Source of the DNA: Carboxylicivirga sp964602515 | GTDB lineage: Bacteria > Bacteroidota > Bacteroidia > Bacteroidales > Marinilabiliaceae | Assembly (NCBI GenBank): GCA_964602515.1 | Contig: CAZRRJ010000001.1 | Location: forward strand, 62,001 to 126,000 | Direction of reading: 5' to 3' | Length of the DNA stretch: 64,000 nucleotides | Shown: positions 46,087 through 55,090 of the stretch, piece by piece | Numbering within the stretch: position 1 is the first letter of the stretch | Layout: each line of letters begins with the position of its first letter | The notes under the pieces: model-generated | The model's input: only the letters and a program-made list of their open reading frames with translations | Databases searched by the model: none | What the model was told of the DNA's origin: nothing | Made by a program: the position numbers and the translations under genes

Positions 46087-46923
46087 TTAGCGTCTTTTTC
46101 TTTTAATTGACTTTAGGTTTTTCTTAGATGAGCTTCTCATCTGTGATCTTGTTTTTAAATATGCCTTCCTGTTGTATTTTGGTTCATTCTTCCATCTACT
46201 GTCATCTATTAAGTATCTTATTCCAATGGTAGTAGTGTAATAAAAGTCATTGGCTTCTGTCTGGTAGATTGTACCATCAGCTGCTATCCATTCACTGTGA
46301 GCATCTAATTCATCGGTAGTAGGAAAAGTTCCTATCAGTTCAATGTTAGCACTCCATTGTGAATTAATCCAGTATGATAAGCCACCACCAGCTGCAATAC
46401 TAGCAGTTATTCCATCTTTATCACGCCAGTGTGTAGAATGATCATAACCTGAACCATCGCCGTAAAATTCAGAAGCGCTATAATATAACATGCCAATCTG
46501 ACCTATGATGTATGGATTGAAAGAGCGTTGCTTATAATAACCCAACAAAAGGTTGAGTGGTCTAAAACTTGCTCCGATATTAAATTCAGAGTAAATATTA
46601 TTAAAATAAGCGTAAACATCTCCAACGTAATTAATTGCACTACCGTCAGAATAGGCATGTTGAGTGCCGTTCATAGTGCCACCCATAAGAGATATTCGTG
46701 CTGAAAGATATGTAGAAAGCTCTTTTTCTGCTATAACTCCCAAACTAATACTACTTCTGCTATCATCAACGAGATCGCCAAAGAAATGATTTCCACCTAC
46801 TTGTCCAGCTATACTAAAGCCTTCCCATATTCTTGGTTTTCGTCTTCGTTGGGCATTAGCCTCTGAAAGAACTGTTGATAATACAACAATTAGTAATACA
46901 AAATATCTTAATAACAACGGCAT
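46087..46923 (-). CDS. Exported beta-barrel protein with a strongly basic tail
   Basis: The 278-residue protein has a signal peptide (MPLLLRYFVLLIVVLSTVLS) ending near ANAQ. Beta strands start with FSIAGQVGGNHFFGDL, which resembles DUF6089/OMP_b-brl outer-membrane proteins. The last predicted strand (YYTTTIGIRYLI) is followed by about 35 residues rich in Lys, Arg and Ser (ending KKNLKSIKRKRR). A basic tail after the last strand is not usual for small barrels. Its function is unknown. It is a single gene. Confidence 0.75.
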   Translation of the reverse strand: MPLLLRYFVLLIVVLSTVLSEANAQRRRKPRIWEGFSIAGQVGGNHFFGDLVDDSRSSISLGVIAEKELSTYLSARISLMGGTMNGTQHAYSDGSAINYVGDVYAYFNNIYSEFNIGASFRPLNLLLGYYKQRSFNPYIIGQIGMLYYSASEFYGDGSGYDHSTHWRDKDGITASIAAGGGLSYWINSQWSANIELIGTFPTTDELDAHSEWIAADGTIYQTEANDFYYTTTIGIRYLIDDSRWKNEPKYNRKAYLKTRSQMRSSSKKNLKSIKRKRR

Positions 46924-47062
46924 TCGGATGTGCTTTAATTATGATGTAAAAATGTAAAAAACTTTACGATTAGAAAAATCAATTGTTCCTAAAGATTGAT
47001 CTTTATACAAAAAACTTTACGGATAGCTTATTAATTATAGTAAACGGTCTGTTTTGATACAC

Positions 47063-47821
47063 TTAATTATTGTCAATTGCTTTAATTGTTTCTTTTATGG
47101 TGTTTAAATCTGAATGAAATATACTGAATTCTGGAAGGCCCGGAATACCTCCCATATTTATTGCTTTGTTTTTATATGTCATTTGCGAATTACTTTCTTT
47201 TCGTCCTGAAAAATGAAACTCATTAGCTAAAGTTAACTGTGCTATATTTGCTATATTATTTGGCTTTATACCTGATCCAACTAAAATAGTTACACGATTT
47301 TTAGCTTGTTTAACCAATTTCGCAATTGTTTTTGCTCCAATTTCTGCTGTTTGCTTGAGCCCTGAAGTTAAAATACGCTTTACTCCAATTGTAATCAGTT
47401 GTTCCAGAGCTAATTCTGGATTTCTGCACATATCGAATGCCCTGTGGAAAGTAAAAGGGAGCTGACCACATGCTTTAATAAGCTGTTCAGTTGTTTTAAT
47501 ATCTATATTACCATCTTGTGTTAATGCGCCTGAAACAATACCATCAGCACCTAAAGATTTAGCAATTTCAATATCTGCCAGCATAACCTCAACTTCTTCC
47601 TTCGTATATAAGAAATCGCCACCGCGTGGACGAATTATTACGAACAAAAGTACTTGAGGAGCCATTTTTTTTACTTGCTGAATCATTCCGGCACTAGGGG
47701 TTGTACCACCTTCAAAAAGATTGTCGCATAGTTCAACTCTATCAGCTCCTGCATTTTGTGCATTTATTGCTGATTGTACAGAATCAATGCAAACTTCAAA
47801 TTTGTATTTTTTATTCTTCAT
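47063..47821 (-). CDS. cutC: CutC family protein (copper homeostasis annotation)
   Basis: From ATG 47821 the protein is 252 residues with a TIM-barrel CutC fold: FEVCIDSVQSAINAQNAGADR, LCDNLFEGGTTPS, IRPRGGDFLYT, FHRAFDMC and LTSGLKQTA. The frame is open upstream to 47944 but that part does not look like CutC. The family is linked to copper handling, though the mechanism is uncertain. A stranded acyl-CoA-ligase-like fragment lies just upstream. Confidence 0.9.
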   Translation of the reverse strand: MKNKKYKFEVCIDSVQSAINAQNAGADRVELCDNLFEGGTTPSAGMIQQVKKMAPQVLLFVIIRPRGGDFLYTKEEVEVMLADIEIAKSLGADGIVSGALTQDGNIDIKTTEQLIKACGQLPFTFHRAFDMCRNPELALEQLITIGVKRILTSGLKQTAEIGAKTIAKLVKQAKNRVTILVGSGIKPNNIANIAQLTLANEFHFSGRKESNSQMTYKNKAINMGGIPGLPEFSIFHSDLNTIKETIKAIDNN

Positions 47822-47944
47822 TGATGAGAAATATTTTAAGTTTTTAATATTTAGTATTTGATACAAAGCCTTTGACTTTCGGGGGTAAAGATAGTTTATA
47901 TCACTAGAAAAATACGTTTCCATCTTTGGTCTTACAACTTTCAT

Positions 47945-48371
47945 TGTGCTATTGGTTTAACTTGTTTTTTCAGTGAAAGTTTCTTTTAATGCGACCAATG
48001 TTTTTGATATCCATTGCTATGGAAATTTGTATTTCGTTATCAGTTAACCCTTATGTCGTTTAACGCAATATCTCGCTTTAAACTGGTTAATTTCTCTTCA
48101 GGTTTTTCCCATATCAAAGTGTTGTTCTTGTAACGTTGGATACTTTCTTCGAATAGGTCGATAATACTTTCCATACTGAAGGTGTTTTTGCCAGACGTCA
48201 AGTTATTAAGCTAATATTTTTAAGTTCTGAGGTGTACGCTTTCGACCATTTAATGTTTGTATTCGAACAAGAATTGTTTTATGTAATTTGTATAATTGAA
48301 AGTAAATTAGTTTGTTGTGAAGAATGGCAGGAGTGTTGTTGTTAAGTGTTACACATATTAAATAAAACTTA
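47945..48371. other. Intergenic region with a ligase-like gene fragment
   Basis: This 427-base divergent gap between cutC and the TPR gene holds one short minus-strand frame (48040-48174, listed separately). No promoter with a clear TAnnTTTG match was found and no RNA gene is evident. Confidence 0.5.
48040..48174 (-). pseudogene. N-terminal fragment resembling a long-chain acyl-CoA ligase
   Basis: From ATG 48174 a 44-codon frame reads MESIIDLFEESIQRYKNNTL, then IWEKPEEKLTSLKRD. The pattern of a leader helix, LFEES, a Y-x-N-N stretch and WEK is typical of the first 30 residues of Bacteroidota AMP-forming long-chain acyl-CoA ligases. Nothing of the remaining 550 residues is present. The match is from memory of the family pattern, so it is tentative. 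Confidence 0.4.
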
Positions 48372-49718
48372 ATGGCCATGAAGAGACCTTTTACATTTCT
48401 ATTTCTATTGTTTGGGATAGTAGTAAATACAATTAATATTTACGCTCAGGAAGAGCAAAGCATGGATAGTATAGAATGCCTTAAAAACTATTCGCTGTAT
48501 AAAGAGTCTTTAAAGAAGAAGATGTATGATTATTCAATTAATCCGTGGAGAGAGATGTTTAATCTATGTCCGGATGTAACTATTCGTCTTTATTCTGATG
48601 GTGTTGATATTTATAAGCACTACATCCAATTAGAGAAAGATGAGGTGAGAAGGCAAGCCTTAATAGATACCCTGATGATTATCTACGATCAAAGAATAAA
48701 ATATTTCGGTACGCATCCGAAATATCCAGAAGGTTGGATTCTTGGGCGTAAAGGAATTGATATGGTTAAGTACCGACGGGCAGATCTTGCTTCATTAAAG
48801 GAGGCAGCCGGTTATTTTACACATTCATTTGACAAAATAGGGTTAAGAATGGAGCCAATGGTTGCTGTTAATTGGTTACAGGCAACTAATGCATTACTTC
48901 AGGAAGGGCATGCTTCGTTACAGGAACTGCTGGAAGTGTACTTAAATGTAGATGATGTTTTGACAGAGCATATTTCAAAACAAAAGTCTCCAGAACGTAT
49001 TGAAATGCTGAATAAGGCCAGTACAACATGTGTTGAGATAGTTTCACAAAGTGGATTTACCGATTGCATAAAGCTTCAAGAAGTTTTGACTGCTAAGTAT
49101 GATATGTTAAAAGATAATATTGAAGGCTTGGAGCGCATATTAGCATTAATGGATGCTTTCGACTGTACACAAAGTCCTTTATATGCAAAAGTAGCAGAAC
49201 AAAACTATACTTTAAATCCTAGTGCAAAAGCATCCTATTTATTGGCTAAGTATTTTATAAAAAAGAATGCATTTGATAAAGCTAAAGAATACTATTTAAA
49301 AACGATTAGTCAGGGTGATGAAGAGTTACAGGCGAAATGTTTTTATGAGTTGGCTGTAGTTACATTTTCACATTACAAAAATAGTTTGGAAGCAAGGAAA
49401 TACGCTAGGAATGCACTACAGATTAAAAATGATTGGGGTAATCCATACATTTTAATAGGAAATATTTATGCCCACGAAAGCAGAAAGTATGGAGATAATG
49501 ATTTTGAACACCAAACGGTATATTGGGTTGCTATAGATCAGTTTAAAAAAGCAAAAGCTGTTGATCCGGCTTGTGCTCCAGAAGCTGATAAGCAAATTAA
49601 TTTGTATTCTCAATATCTACCAGATAAAGAAACAGGTTTTTTTCATGGTATACAGGAAGGCGAAAATTATACTGTAGGCTCATGGATTAATGAAAAAACA
49701 ATTGTGAGATATCGCTGA
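48372..49718 (+). CDS. Secreted tetratricopeptide repeat protein
   Basis: The 448-residue protein has a signal peptide ending near IYAQE and a helical, TPR-type body. Its later repeats are clearest (SAKASYLLAKYFIKKNAFDK, KCFYELAVVTFSHYKNSLEA). An alternative start is the ATG at 48378. The family is common in Bacteroidota and uncharacterised. It is a single gene with a strong terminator after it. Confidence 0.78.
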   Translation: MAMKRPFTFLFLLFGIVVNTINIYAQEEQSMDSIECLKNYSLYKESLKKKMYDYSINPWREMFNLCPDVTIRLYSDGVDIYKHYIQLEKDEVRRQALIDTLMIIYDQRIKYFGTHPKYPEGWILGRKGIDMVKYRRADLASLKEAAGYFTHSFDKIGLRMEPMVAVNWLQATNALLQEGHASLQELLEVYLNVDDVLTEHISKQKSPERIEMLNKASTTCVEIVSQSGFTDCIKLQEVLTAKYDMLKDNIEGLERILALMDAFDCTQSPLYAKVAEQNYTLNPSAKASYLLAKYFIKKNAFDKAKEYYLKTISQGDEELQAKCFYELAVVTFSHYKNSLEARKYARNALQIKNDWGNPYILIGNIYAHESRKYGDNDFEHQTVYWVAIDQFKKAKAVDPACAPEADKQINLYSQYLPDKETGFFHGIQEGENYTVGSWINEKTIVRYR

Positions 49719-49734
49719 TTTGATTTGTAAAATG

Positions 49735-49768
49735 AAAAAGAGCGTTGCCATGTGACAATGCTCTTTTT
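49735..49768 (+). terminator. Terminator of the secreted TPR gene
   Basis: AAAAAGAGC-GTTG pairs with CAAT-GCTCTTTTT over an 8-base loop. It abuts the stop codon of the aldose-epimerase pseudogene on the other strand. Confidence 0.85.
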
Positions 49769-50194
49769 TATTCAGTTATTCCGAACTTATATACCGTAGT
49801 TTGTTTATAGGTTACGGTTTTAAAACAGGTGATGTAAATTGGCTTTGATTTGATGAATCATGTTTTTTGAAGTAAACACCATAGTTCTTATCAAAATAAA
49901 TACCATCACATGAAATGAACTATCAAGGTAATTACCCTGCATAGCTGAAAGTTGGCTGTTGTATTGTAAAATTGTCATTTTTAATTTGATTAGCATAGCG
50001 ACCTATTATAGCTCCAATATAAGAACCATTGTTAATGTGCTGTATCCTTCTCTATTATCAAATCCTAAAACAATTTTACTAAAATGTTCTCTTCGATTTG
50101 GTATTTTAATATTGCTTGTAATAATACCATAATACATATCTCAATCTGAGTGTACTGTTAAAAAAACTGTTTTTTCATTAATTAGCATAGTCAT
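49768..50194 (-). pseudogene. galM: Aldose 1-epimerase (galactose mutarotase) with large internal deletion
   Basis: The minus strand keeps three family-like pieces in the right order. First (from ATG 50194) is NEKTVFLTVHSD, a TGA at 50141-50143, then YYGIITSNIKIPNRREHF and SKIVLGFDNREGY. Second (about 50030-49950) is GSYIGAIIGRYANQIKNDNF. Third (about 49880-49768) is SSNQSQFTSPVLKP and, in another frame, TYKQTTVYKFGITE and a stop. These match the N-terminal GRYANRI region and the C-terminal tail of galactose mutarotases. Total length is 427 bases against about 1050 for an intact gene; the catalytic middle (His and Glu) is gone. Confidence 0.8.
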
Positions 50195-50455
50195 AATTGT
50201 ACATGTGTAAATTAAAATATAAGAGAAATACTCGGATAGTTATAATTGTTGTGCATCACTAGGTTGTAAATTTAAAGGTTGAATTTTCGATTTTTGTGTA
50301 TATTATAATTTTTGTAGTATAGCAGGGGGTGCTATTATAACTATGGCAGGGTTGCATGTATCTGGCATGGTAGTCAAAGTGCACATGCTTAAGTAATTAT
50401 ATTGGACGTGAAAAATATTTAACATTTTATTACTTTTTTATTGGAAGATGTTAAA

Positions 50456-50605
50456 AAAGTAGTAATTTTATACTTTTTAATATTGATGAAAAATCAATCT
50501 TTTATTACTGACTACTTTACCCGTAAGGGTACTTAAATAAGCGCAGGTAGTTTTTTGGTTTTAGAGAGAAGAGGTTATTCGTAAAGAATGACCTCTTTAT
50601 TTTTA
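50456..50605 (+). ncRNA. Candidate structured RNA: stacked hairpins ending in a terminator
   Basis: In order: AAAGTAGT (50456-50463) pairs with ACTACTTT (50511-50518) around an inner TTGAT/ATCAA hairpin. Then ACCC/GGGT (50519-50530) follows. Then comes a terminator AGAGGT-ATTC/GAAT-ACCTCT (50570-50596) with a T-rich tail. No gene on this strand ends just upstream, and purL seems to have its own promoter downstream. A small RNA or a leader/attenuator is possible. The 5' end is undefined. Confidence 0.35.
50570..50604 (+). terminator. Orphan terminator upstream of purL
   Basis: AGAGGTTATTC and GAATGACCTCT pair with one T/G position over GTAAA and are followed by TTATTTTTATT. It lies about 120 bases before purL. 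Confidence 0.75.
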
Positions 50606-50682
50606 TTAGCTATTAATAGGTTTATTTTGGCAACTTCAATAATAAACTGTTGACTTCTGACTGAAAACTACTGAACTATTAT

Positions 50683-50690
50683 TAAATTTG
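50683..50690 (+). promoter_or_regulatory. -7 promoter element of purL
   Basis: TAAATTTG is an exact TAnnTTTG match 35 bases before the purL ATG. A -33 element at the usual distance is weak. Confidence 0.45.
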
Positions 50691-50725
50691 TAGCTTATTT
50701 AAACCACAATTCAAAAAATTCATTC

Positions 50726-53700
50726 ATGGTTCTGTTTTTTAAGGGAAATTCAAAGCAGATTATCGCGGTAGGAACGCAAGTTGAAATCTCAACTGAAAAT
50801 ATTAGTAAGTTAGAGTGGCTGTTTAATGGAGCAAAGCTTTCTGAAAGTAAAACTTTAGAAGGCTTTTTTGTTGGTCCACGGAAGGAAATGATTACACCCT
50901 GGAGTACCAATGCTATGGAAATAACCCAGAATATGGGTGTAGATGGTATTATTCGGGTAGAAGAGTTTTTCGGAGTAGATTCAGAGAAGGCTGATTTTGA
51001 TCCAATGCTACAGGCCATGTATAATGGCTTATATCAGGATATTTTTACCATTGAGAAAGATCCTGAGCCAATTGTGCATATCGATGATATTGCTGCATAT
51101 AATAAGAAAGAAGGATTAGCTTTAAGTGATGAAGAAATTACATACTTGAATGGATTAAGCGATAAGCTTGGGCGTAAACTAACCGATAGTGAGGTGTTTG
51201 GTTTTTCTCAGGTTAATTCCGAGCATTGCCGTCATAAGATCTTTAATGGTATTTTTATAATTGATGGAGAAGAGAAGGAAAGTTCTTTATTTCAGTTGAT
51301 TAAGAAAACATCAAAGGAAAATCATAATTTCATTGTATCGGCTTATAAGGATAATGTAGCCTTTATACAAGGGCCTAAAGCAATGCAATTTGCACCAGGG
51401 CGTCAGGATACTGCTGATTTCTTTGAAACTAAAGAAATTAATACTGTACTTTCTTTAAAAGCAGAAACGCATAATTTTCCTACTACAGTTGAGCCTTTTA
51501 ATGGTGCGGCTACAGGTGCTGGAGGTGAAATACGCGACCGTTTAGCAGGAGGGCAAGGCTCATTACCATTGGCTGGTACTGCTGTTTATATGACCTCCTA
51601 TTCACGTTCGGAAGAAGGTCGTGAATGGGAAAAGGAAATACCTGCCCGGGATTGGTTATACCAAACACCAGAAGAAATATTAATTAAAGCATCCAATGGA
51701 GCCAGTGATTTTGGTAACAAATTTGGGCAACCAATGATTTGTGGTTCAGTGCTTACTTTTGAGCATTTCGAAAACCATAAGAAATTTGCTTTTGATAAAG
51801 TTATCATGTTAGCAGGAGGAATTGGTTTTGGTCGTTATGAACATGCTATAAAGGCAGCCCCGGAAAAGGGAGATAAAGTTGTTATCCTAGGTGGTGATAA
51901 TTACCGTATAGGAATGGGGGGTGGAGCTGTTTCGTCTGTTGCAACCGGTGAGTTTGATAATGCAATTGAGCTCAATGCGGTACAACGCTCTAATCCTGAG
52001 ATGCAGAAGCGTGCTATGAATGCTATTCGTGCATTGGCGGAGTCAGATGAGAATCCAATTGTTTCAATTCATGATCATGGAGCAGGTGGACATTTAAACT
52101 GTTTATCAGAGTTGGTTGAAACGACAGGAGGTACAATTCATTTGAATAAATTACCTGTTGGAGATCCAACATTATCCTCAAAAGAAATTGTAGGTAACGA
52201 GTCGCAGGAACGTATGGGGCTTGTGCTAAAAGATAAAGACATTGAAAACTTGAAAAATATTTCAGCCCGAGAACGTGCTCCATTTTATGAAGTAGGAGAA
52301 ACGACGGGCGATATGCATTTTAAGTTTGAAGATGAAAAAGGAAATGCACCAATCGATTGGCAGTTGGCTGATATGTTTGGTAATCCTCCTAAAACAATAA
52401 TGAAGGACGAAACAGCTGATGATAAATTTGAAGCAGTAGTATACGAAACTTCACAGATTGAAAAATATATTAGCAATGTATTGCAGTTGGAAGCAGTGGC
52501 ATGTAAAGACTGGTTAACCAATAAAGTAGACCGTTCGGTAACAGGAAAGGTTGCAAAACAGCAATGTGCTGGTGAACTACAGTTGCCACTTAATAACCTT
52601 GGTGCTTGTGCTATTGATTATAAAGGAGTGAAGGGGGTGGCAACTTCAATAGGCCATGCACCGGCAATTGGTTTGGTAGATCCAGCAGCCGGAGCTGTTG
52701 TTTCTATTGCCGAGGCACTGACTAATCTGGTATGGGCTCCTCTTACACACGGCTTAAAAGGGGTATCTTTAAGTGCCAACTGGATGTGGCCTTGTAAAAA
52801 CAAAGGTGAAGACAGCCGTTTATACCGTGCTGTTGAGGCTGTGAGTAACTTTAGTTGCGATTTGGGCATTAACATTCCTACCGGTAAAGATTCTTTATCG
52901 ATGACACAGAAGTATAAAGACGGTGACCTGGTTTATAGCCCAGGAACAGTAATTATCTCAGGAGCCGGTGAGGTAAGCGATATTCGAAAGATAGTTGAGC
53001 CTGTAATGGTAAAAGATACCGCTACGCATTTATTACATATTGATTTATCGTTTGACAGCCTTAAGTTGGGTGGTAGCTCATTTGCACAGATTGTAAATAA
53101 GCTTGGAGCTGAAGCACCAACAGTTACGGATACAGCTTATTTCAAGAGTGGATTTAACGCTATTCAGGAGTTAATTAATAAAAACCTGATTTTAGCCGGA
53201 CACGATATTTCGGCGGGAGGTATAGTTACTGCTTTGCTTGAGATGTGTTTTGCCAATGCATCATATGGTGCTAAGGTGAATCTGGACGGTTACGAGGAGA
53301 GGGATTTGGTAAAAATACTTTTTAGCGAGAATCCGGGCGTAATTATTCAGGTAAAAGATTTAACTACCGTTGCTTCCATATTAGAAAATAATGGTATCCA
53401 GTTTATAGAATTGGGGCAGCCAGTTGAAACGCGCGAGTTATATATTACCAATAATGATCAGATACTTAGCCTGGATATTGATAAATACCGTGATGATTGG
53501 TACAAAACATCGTACTTATTAGACCGTAAGCAAAGTGGCGAGTACCTGGCTAAAGAGCGTTTTAATAATTATAAGAAACATGCTTTAGAATATAACTTTC
53601 CAAGCTCATTTACAGGTAAGTTAGAGCAATGGAACCTAATGCTTGATCGTAAAGAACGAACAGGTATTAAGGCTGCTATTATACGTGAAAAGGGAGTGAA

Positions 53701-54415
53701 TGGTGATCGTGAGATGGCTTACAGCATGTTTCTGGCTGGTATGGATGTTAAGGATGTTCATATGACTGATTTAATTTCGGGTCGGGAAACATTGGAGGAC
53801 ATCAATATGATTGTGTATGTTGGAGGTTTCTCAAACAGTGATGTGCTTGGATCAGCCAAAGGCTGGGCAGGAGCTTTCTTGTACAACCCACAAGCTAAAA
53901 AAGCACTGGATAACTTTTATGCACGTCCTGATACTTTAAGTTTAGGTATTTGTAATGGTTGTCAGCTTATGGTTGAGCTTGGTTTGGTTTATCCTGATCA
54001 CCAGGAAAAGCCTAAGATGCTTCACAATAACTCGCATAAGTTTGAATCCATCTTCTTAAATATGAATATTGAAGAGAATGATTCGGTGATGTTGAAATCA
54101 TTATCAGGAACTAAGCTTGGTGTATGGGTAGCACACGGGGAAGGAAAATATCAATTGCCTTATGCTGAGGAAAAGTACAACATTGTAGGTAAATACTCAC
54201 AAAAAGGCTATCCGGCAAACCCTAATGGTAGTGATTATAATACTGCAGCTATCTGTTCAAATGATGGTCGTCATTTAGCAATGATGCCACACCTGGAACG
54301 TGCTGTTTTCCCCTGGCAGTGGGGATACTATCCTGAAGATAGAAAAGGAGATGAGGTTTCGCCATGGATTGAAGCTTTTGTAAATGCACGCAAGTGGATT
54401 GAAGCACAGAAATAG
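50726..54415 (+). CDS. purL: Phosphoribosylformylglycinamidine synthase (single-chain PurL)
   Basis: The 1229-residue protein is the large, single-chain FGAM synthase. It has an N-terminal PurS-like domain, two AIRS-type domains (VNSEHCRHKIFNG, KAETHNFPTTVEPFNGAATG) and a C-terminal glutaminase with nucleophile Cys in LGICNGCQLM and the His-Glu pair in MMPHLERAVFPWQ. It makes FGAM from FGAR, glutamine and ATP in purine synthesis. It is a single gene with its own terminator. Confidence 0.97.
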   Translation: MVLFFKGNSKQIIAVGTQVEISTENISKLEWLFNGAKLSESKTLEGFFVGPRKEMITPWSTNAMEITQNMGVDGIIRVEEFFGVDSEKADFDPMLQAMYNGLYQDIFTIEKDPEPIVHIDDIAAYNKKEGLALSDEEITYLNGLSDKLGRKLTDSEVFGFSQVNSEHCRHKIFNGIFIIDGEEKESSLFQLIKKTSKENHNFIVSAYKDNVAFIQGPKAMQFAPGRQDTADFFETKEINTVLSLKAETHNFPTTVEPFNGAATGAGGEIRDRLAGGQGSLPLAGTAVYMTSYSRSEEGREWEKEIPARDWLYQTPEEILIKASNGASDFGNKFGQPMICGSVLTFEHFENHKKFAFDKVIMLAGGIGFGRYEHAIKAAPEKGDKVVILGGDNYRIGMGGGAVSSVATGEFDNAIELNAVQRSNPEMQKRAMNAIRALAESDENPIVSIHDHGAGGHLNCLSELVETTGGTIHLNKLPVGDPTLSSKEIVGNESQERMGLVLKDKDIENLKNISARERAPFYEVGETTGDMHFKFEDEKGNAPIDWQLADMFGNPPKTIMKDETADDKFEAVVYETSQIEKYISNVLQLEAVACKDWLTNKVDRSVTGKVAKQQCAGELQLPLNNLGACAIDYKGVKGVATSIGHAPAIGLVDPAAGAVVSIAEALTNLVWAPLTHGLKGVSLSANWMWPCKNKGEDSRLYRAVEAVSNFSCDLGINIPTGKDSLSMTQKYKDGDLVYSPGTVIISGAGEVSDIRKIVEPVMVKDTATHLLHIDLSFDSLKLGGSSFAQIVNKLGAEAPTVTDTAYFKSGFNAIQELINKNLILAGHDISAGGIVTALLEMCFANASYGAKVNLDGYEERDLVKILFSENPGVIIQVKDLTTVASILENNGIQFIELGQPVETRELYITNNDQILSLDIDKYRDDWYKTSYLLDRKQSGEYLAKERFNNYKKHALEYNFPSSFTGKLEQWNLMLDRKERTGIKAAIIREKGVNGDREMAYSMFLAGMDVKDVHMTDLISGRETLEDINMIVYVGGFSNSDVLGSAKGWAGAFLYNPQAKKALDNFYARPDTLSLGICNGCQLMVELGLVYPDHQEKPKMLHNNSHKFESIFLNMNIEENDSVMLKSLSGTKLGVWVAHGEGKYQLPYAEEKYNIVGKYSQKGYPANPNGSDYNTAAICSNDGRHLAMMPHLERAVFPWQWGYYPEDRKGDEVSPWIEAFVNARKWIEAQK

Positions 54416-54436
54416 AAAGTAGATATATAATATTGG

Positions 54437-54470
54437 GCCTGGCAAATTTAGATTTTGTCAGGCTTTTTTT
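54437..54470 (+). terminator. Terminator of purL
   Basis: GCCTGGCAAAT pairs with ATTTTGTCAGGC (one G-T pair and a bulge) and is followed by T7. Confidence 0.85.
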
Positions 54471-54507
54471 GTTTTGTGTCGAAGTATTTTGTTAATTGTT
54501 AGTGTTT

Positions 54508-55074
54508 TTATAGTAGTACAATGAAATAGCAAATTAAGAAAATTGAGGTTAATATTAGTATAGAAAAGAGATTTTGCTTCTTTTCTTGTAAATACATTGT
54601 TATGAATAAAACAATTGTACTCGTAGTAACCATTAAATAATCAGCTATAGATATGTATTTAAACCATTCGGTATTTTTAAGGCTTTTTATGAGACTACTT
54701 TCATCTGTTATATCAACATATGATCCTTCAAGAAATATTATATCAATAATTAACTTGAAAAGTTGAAAAAATGTAAAAGTTAAAGCAACTGAAATGAAAG
54801 CTTGGATAATACTATTTGTTGATATTTTTAGGTTGAAGATTTCACTTGTAAAACAACATGCAGATAGTATTATCATCAAGACAATAATAATAAAAAGGGA
54901 TGAAATAAGCATATTTATATTACTGGAGAGTTTTAGTATATGGATATAATCATAGTCAATAAAATAATTGTTAATAATGCTAATTCGATATTTCCCTTCA
55001 ATTAATAATGTTATTAAAAGCAAAATCAAATATTTAGATAAAGTTGATAGTGATTCAATTGTTATTTTGTTCAT
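54508..55074 (-). CDS. Polytopic membrane protein of unknown function in the peptide islet
   Basis: The 188-residue protein is almost all hydrophobic, with about five membrane segments (for example LISSLFIIIVLMIILSACCF and LMVTTSTIVLFITMYLQ). It is very rich in Ile and Leu, and base composition is much more AT-rich than purL or the helicase on either side. No family is recognised. It starts 16 bases after the end of the SpoIIM-like pseudogene and is the last gene of the minus-strand islet. Immunity or export for the neighbouring peptide is an inference from context only. Confidence 0.6.
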   Translation of the reverse strand: MNKITIESLSTLSKYLILLLITLLIEGKYRISIINNYFIDYDYIHILKLSSNINMLISSLFIIIVLMIILSACCFTSEIFNLKISTNSIIQAFISVALTFTFFQLFKLIIDIIFLEGSYVDITDESSLIKSLKNTEWFKYISIADYLMVTTSTIVLFITMYLQEKKQNLFSILILTSIFLICYFIVLL

Positions 55075-55090
55075 ATTTTGAGTGGTAATT

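Larger units (their letters stand above)
50195..50725. other. Region between galM pseudogene and purL
   Basis: No gene-like frame is seen. A small perfect hairpin (ATAGCA/TGCTAT, about 50323-50339) lies on the left. A run of hairpins at 50456-50605 and the purL -7 element (50683-50690) occupy the right. Confidence 0.4.

Noticed and set aside
54508..55074. Assigning the 188-residue membrane protein to a named transporter or YIP1 family
   Set aside because: Only hydrophobicity supports it; no family motif is visible.
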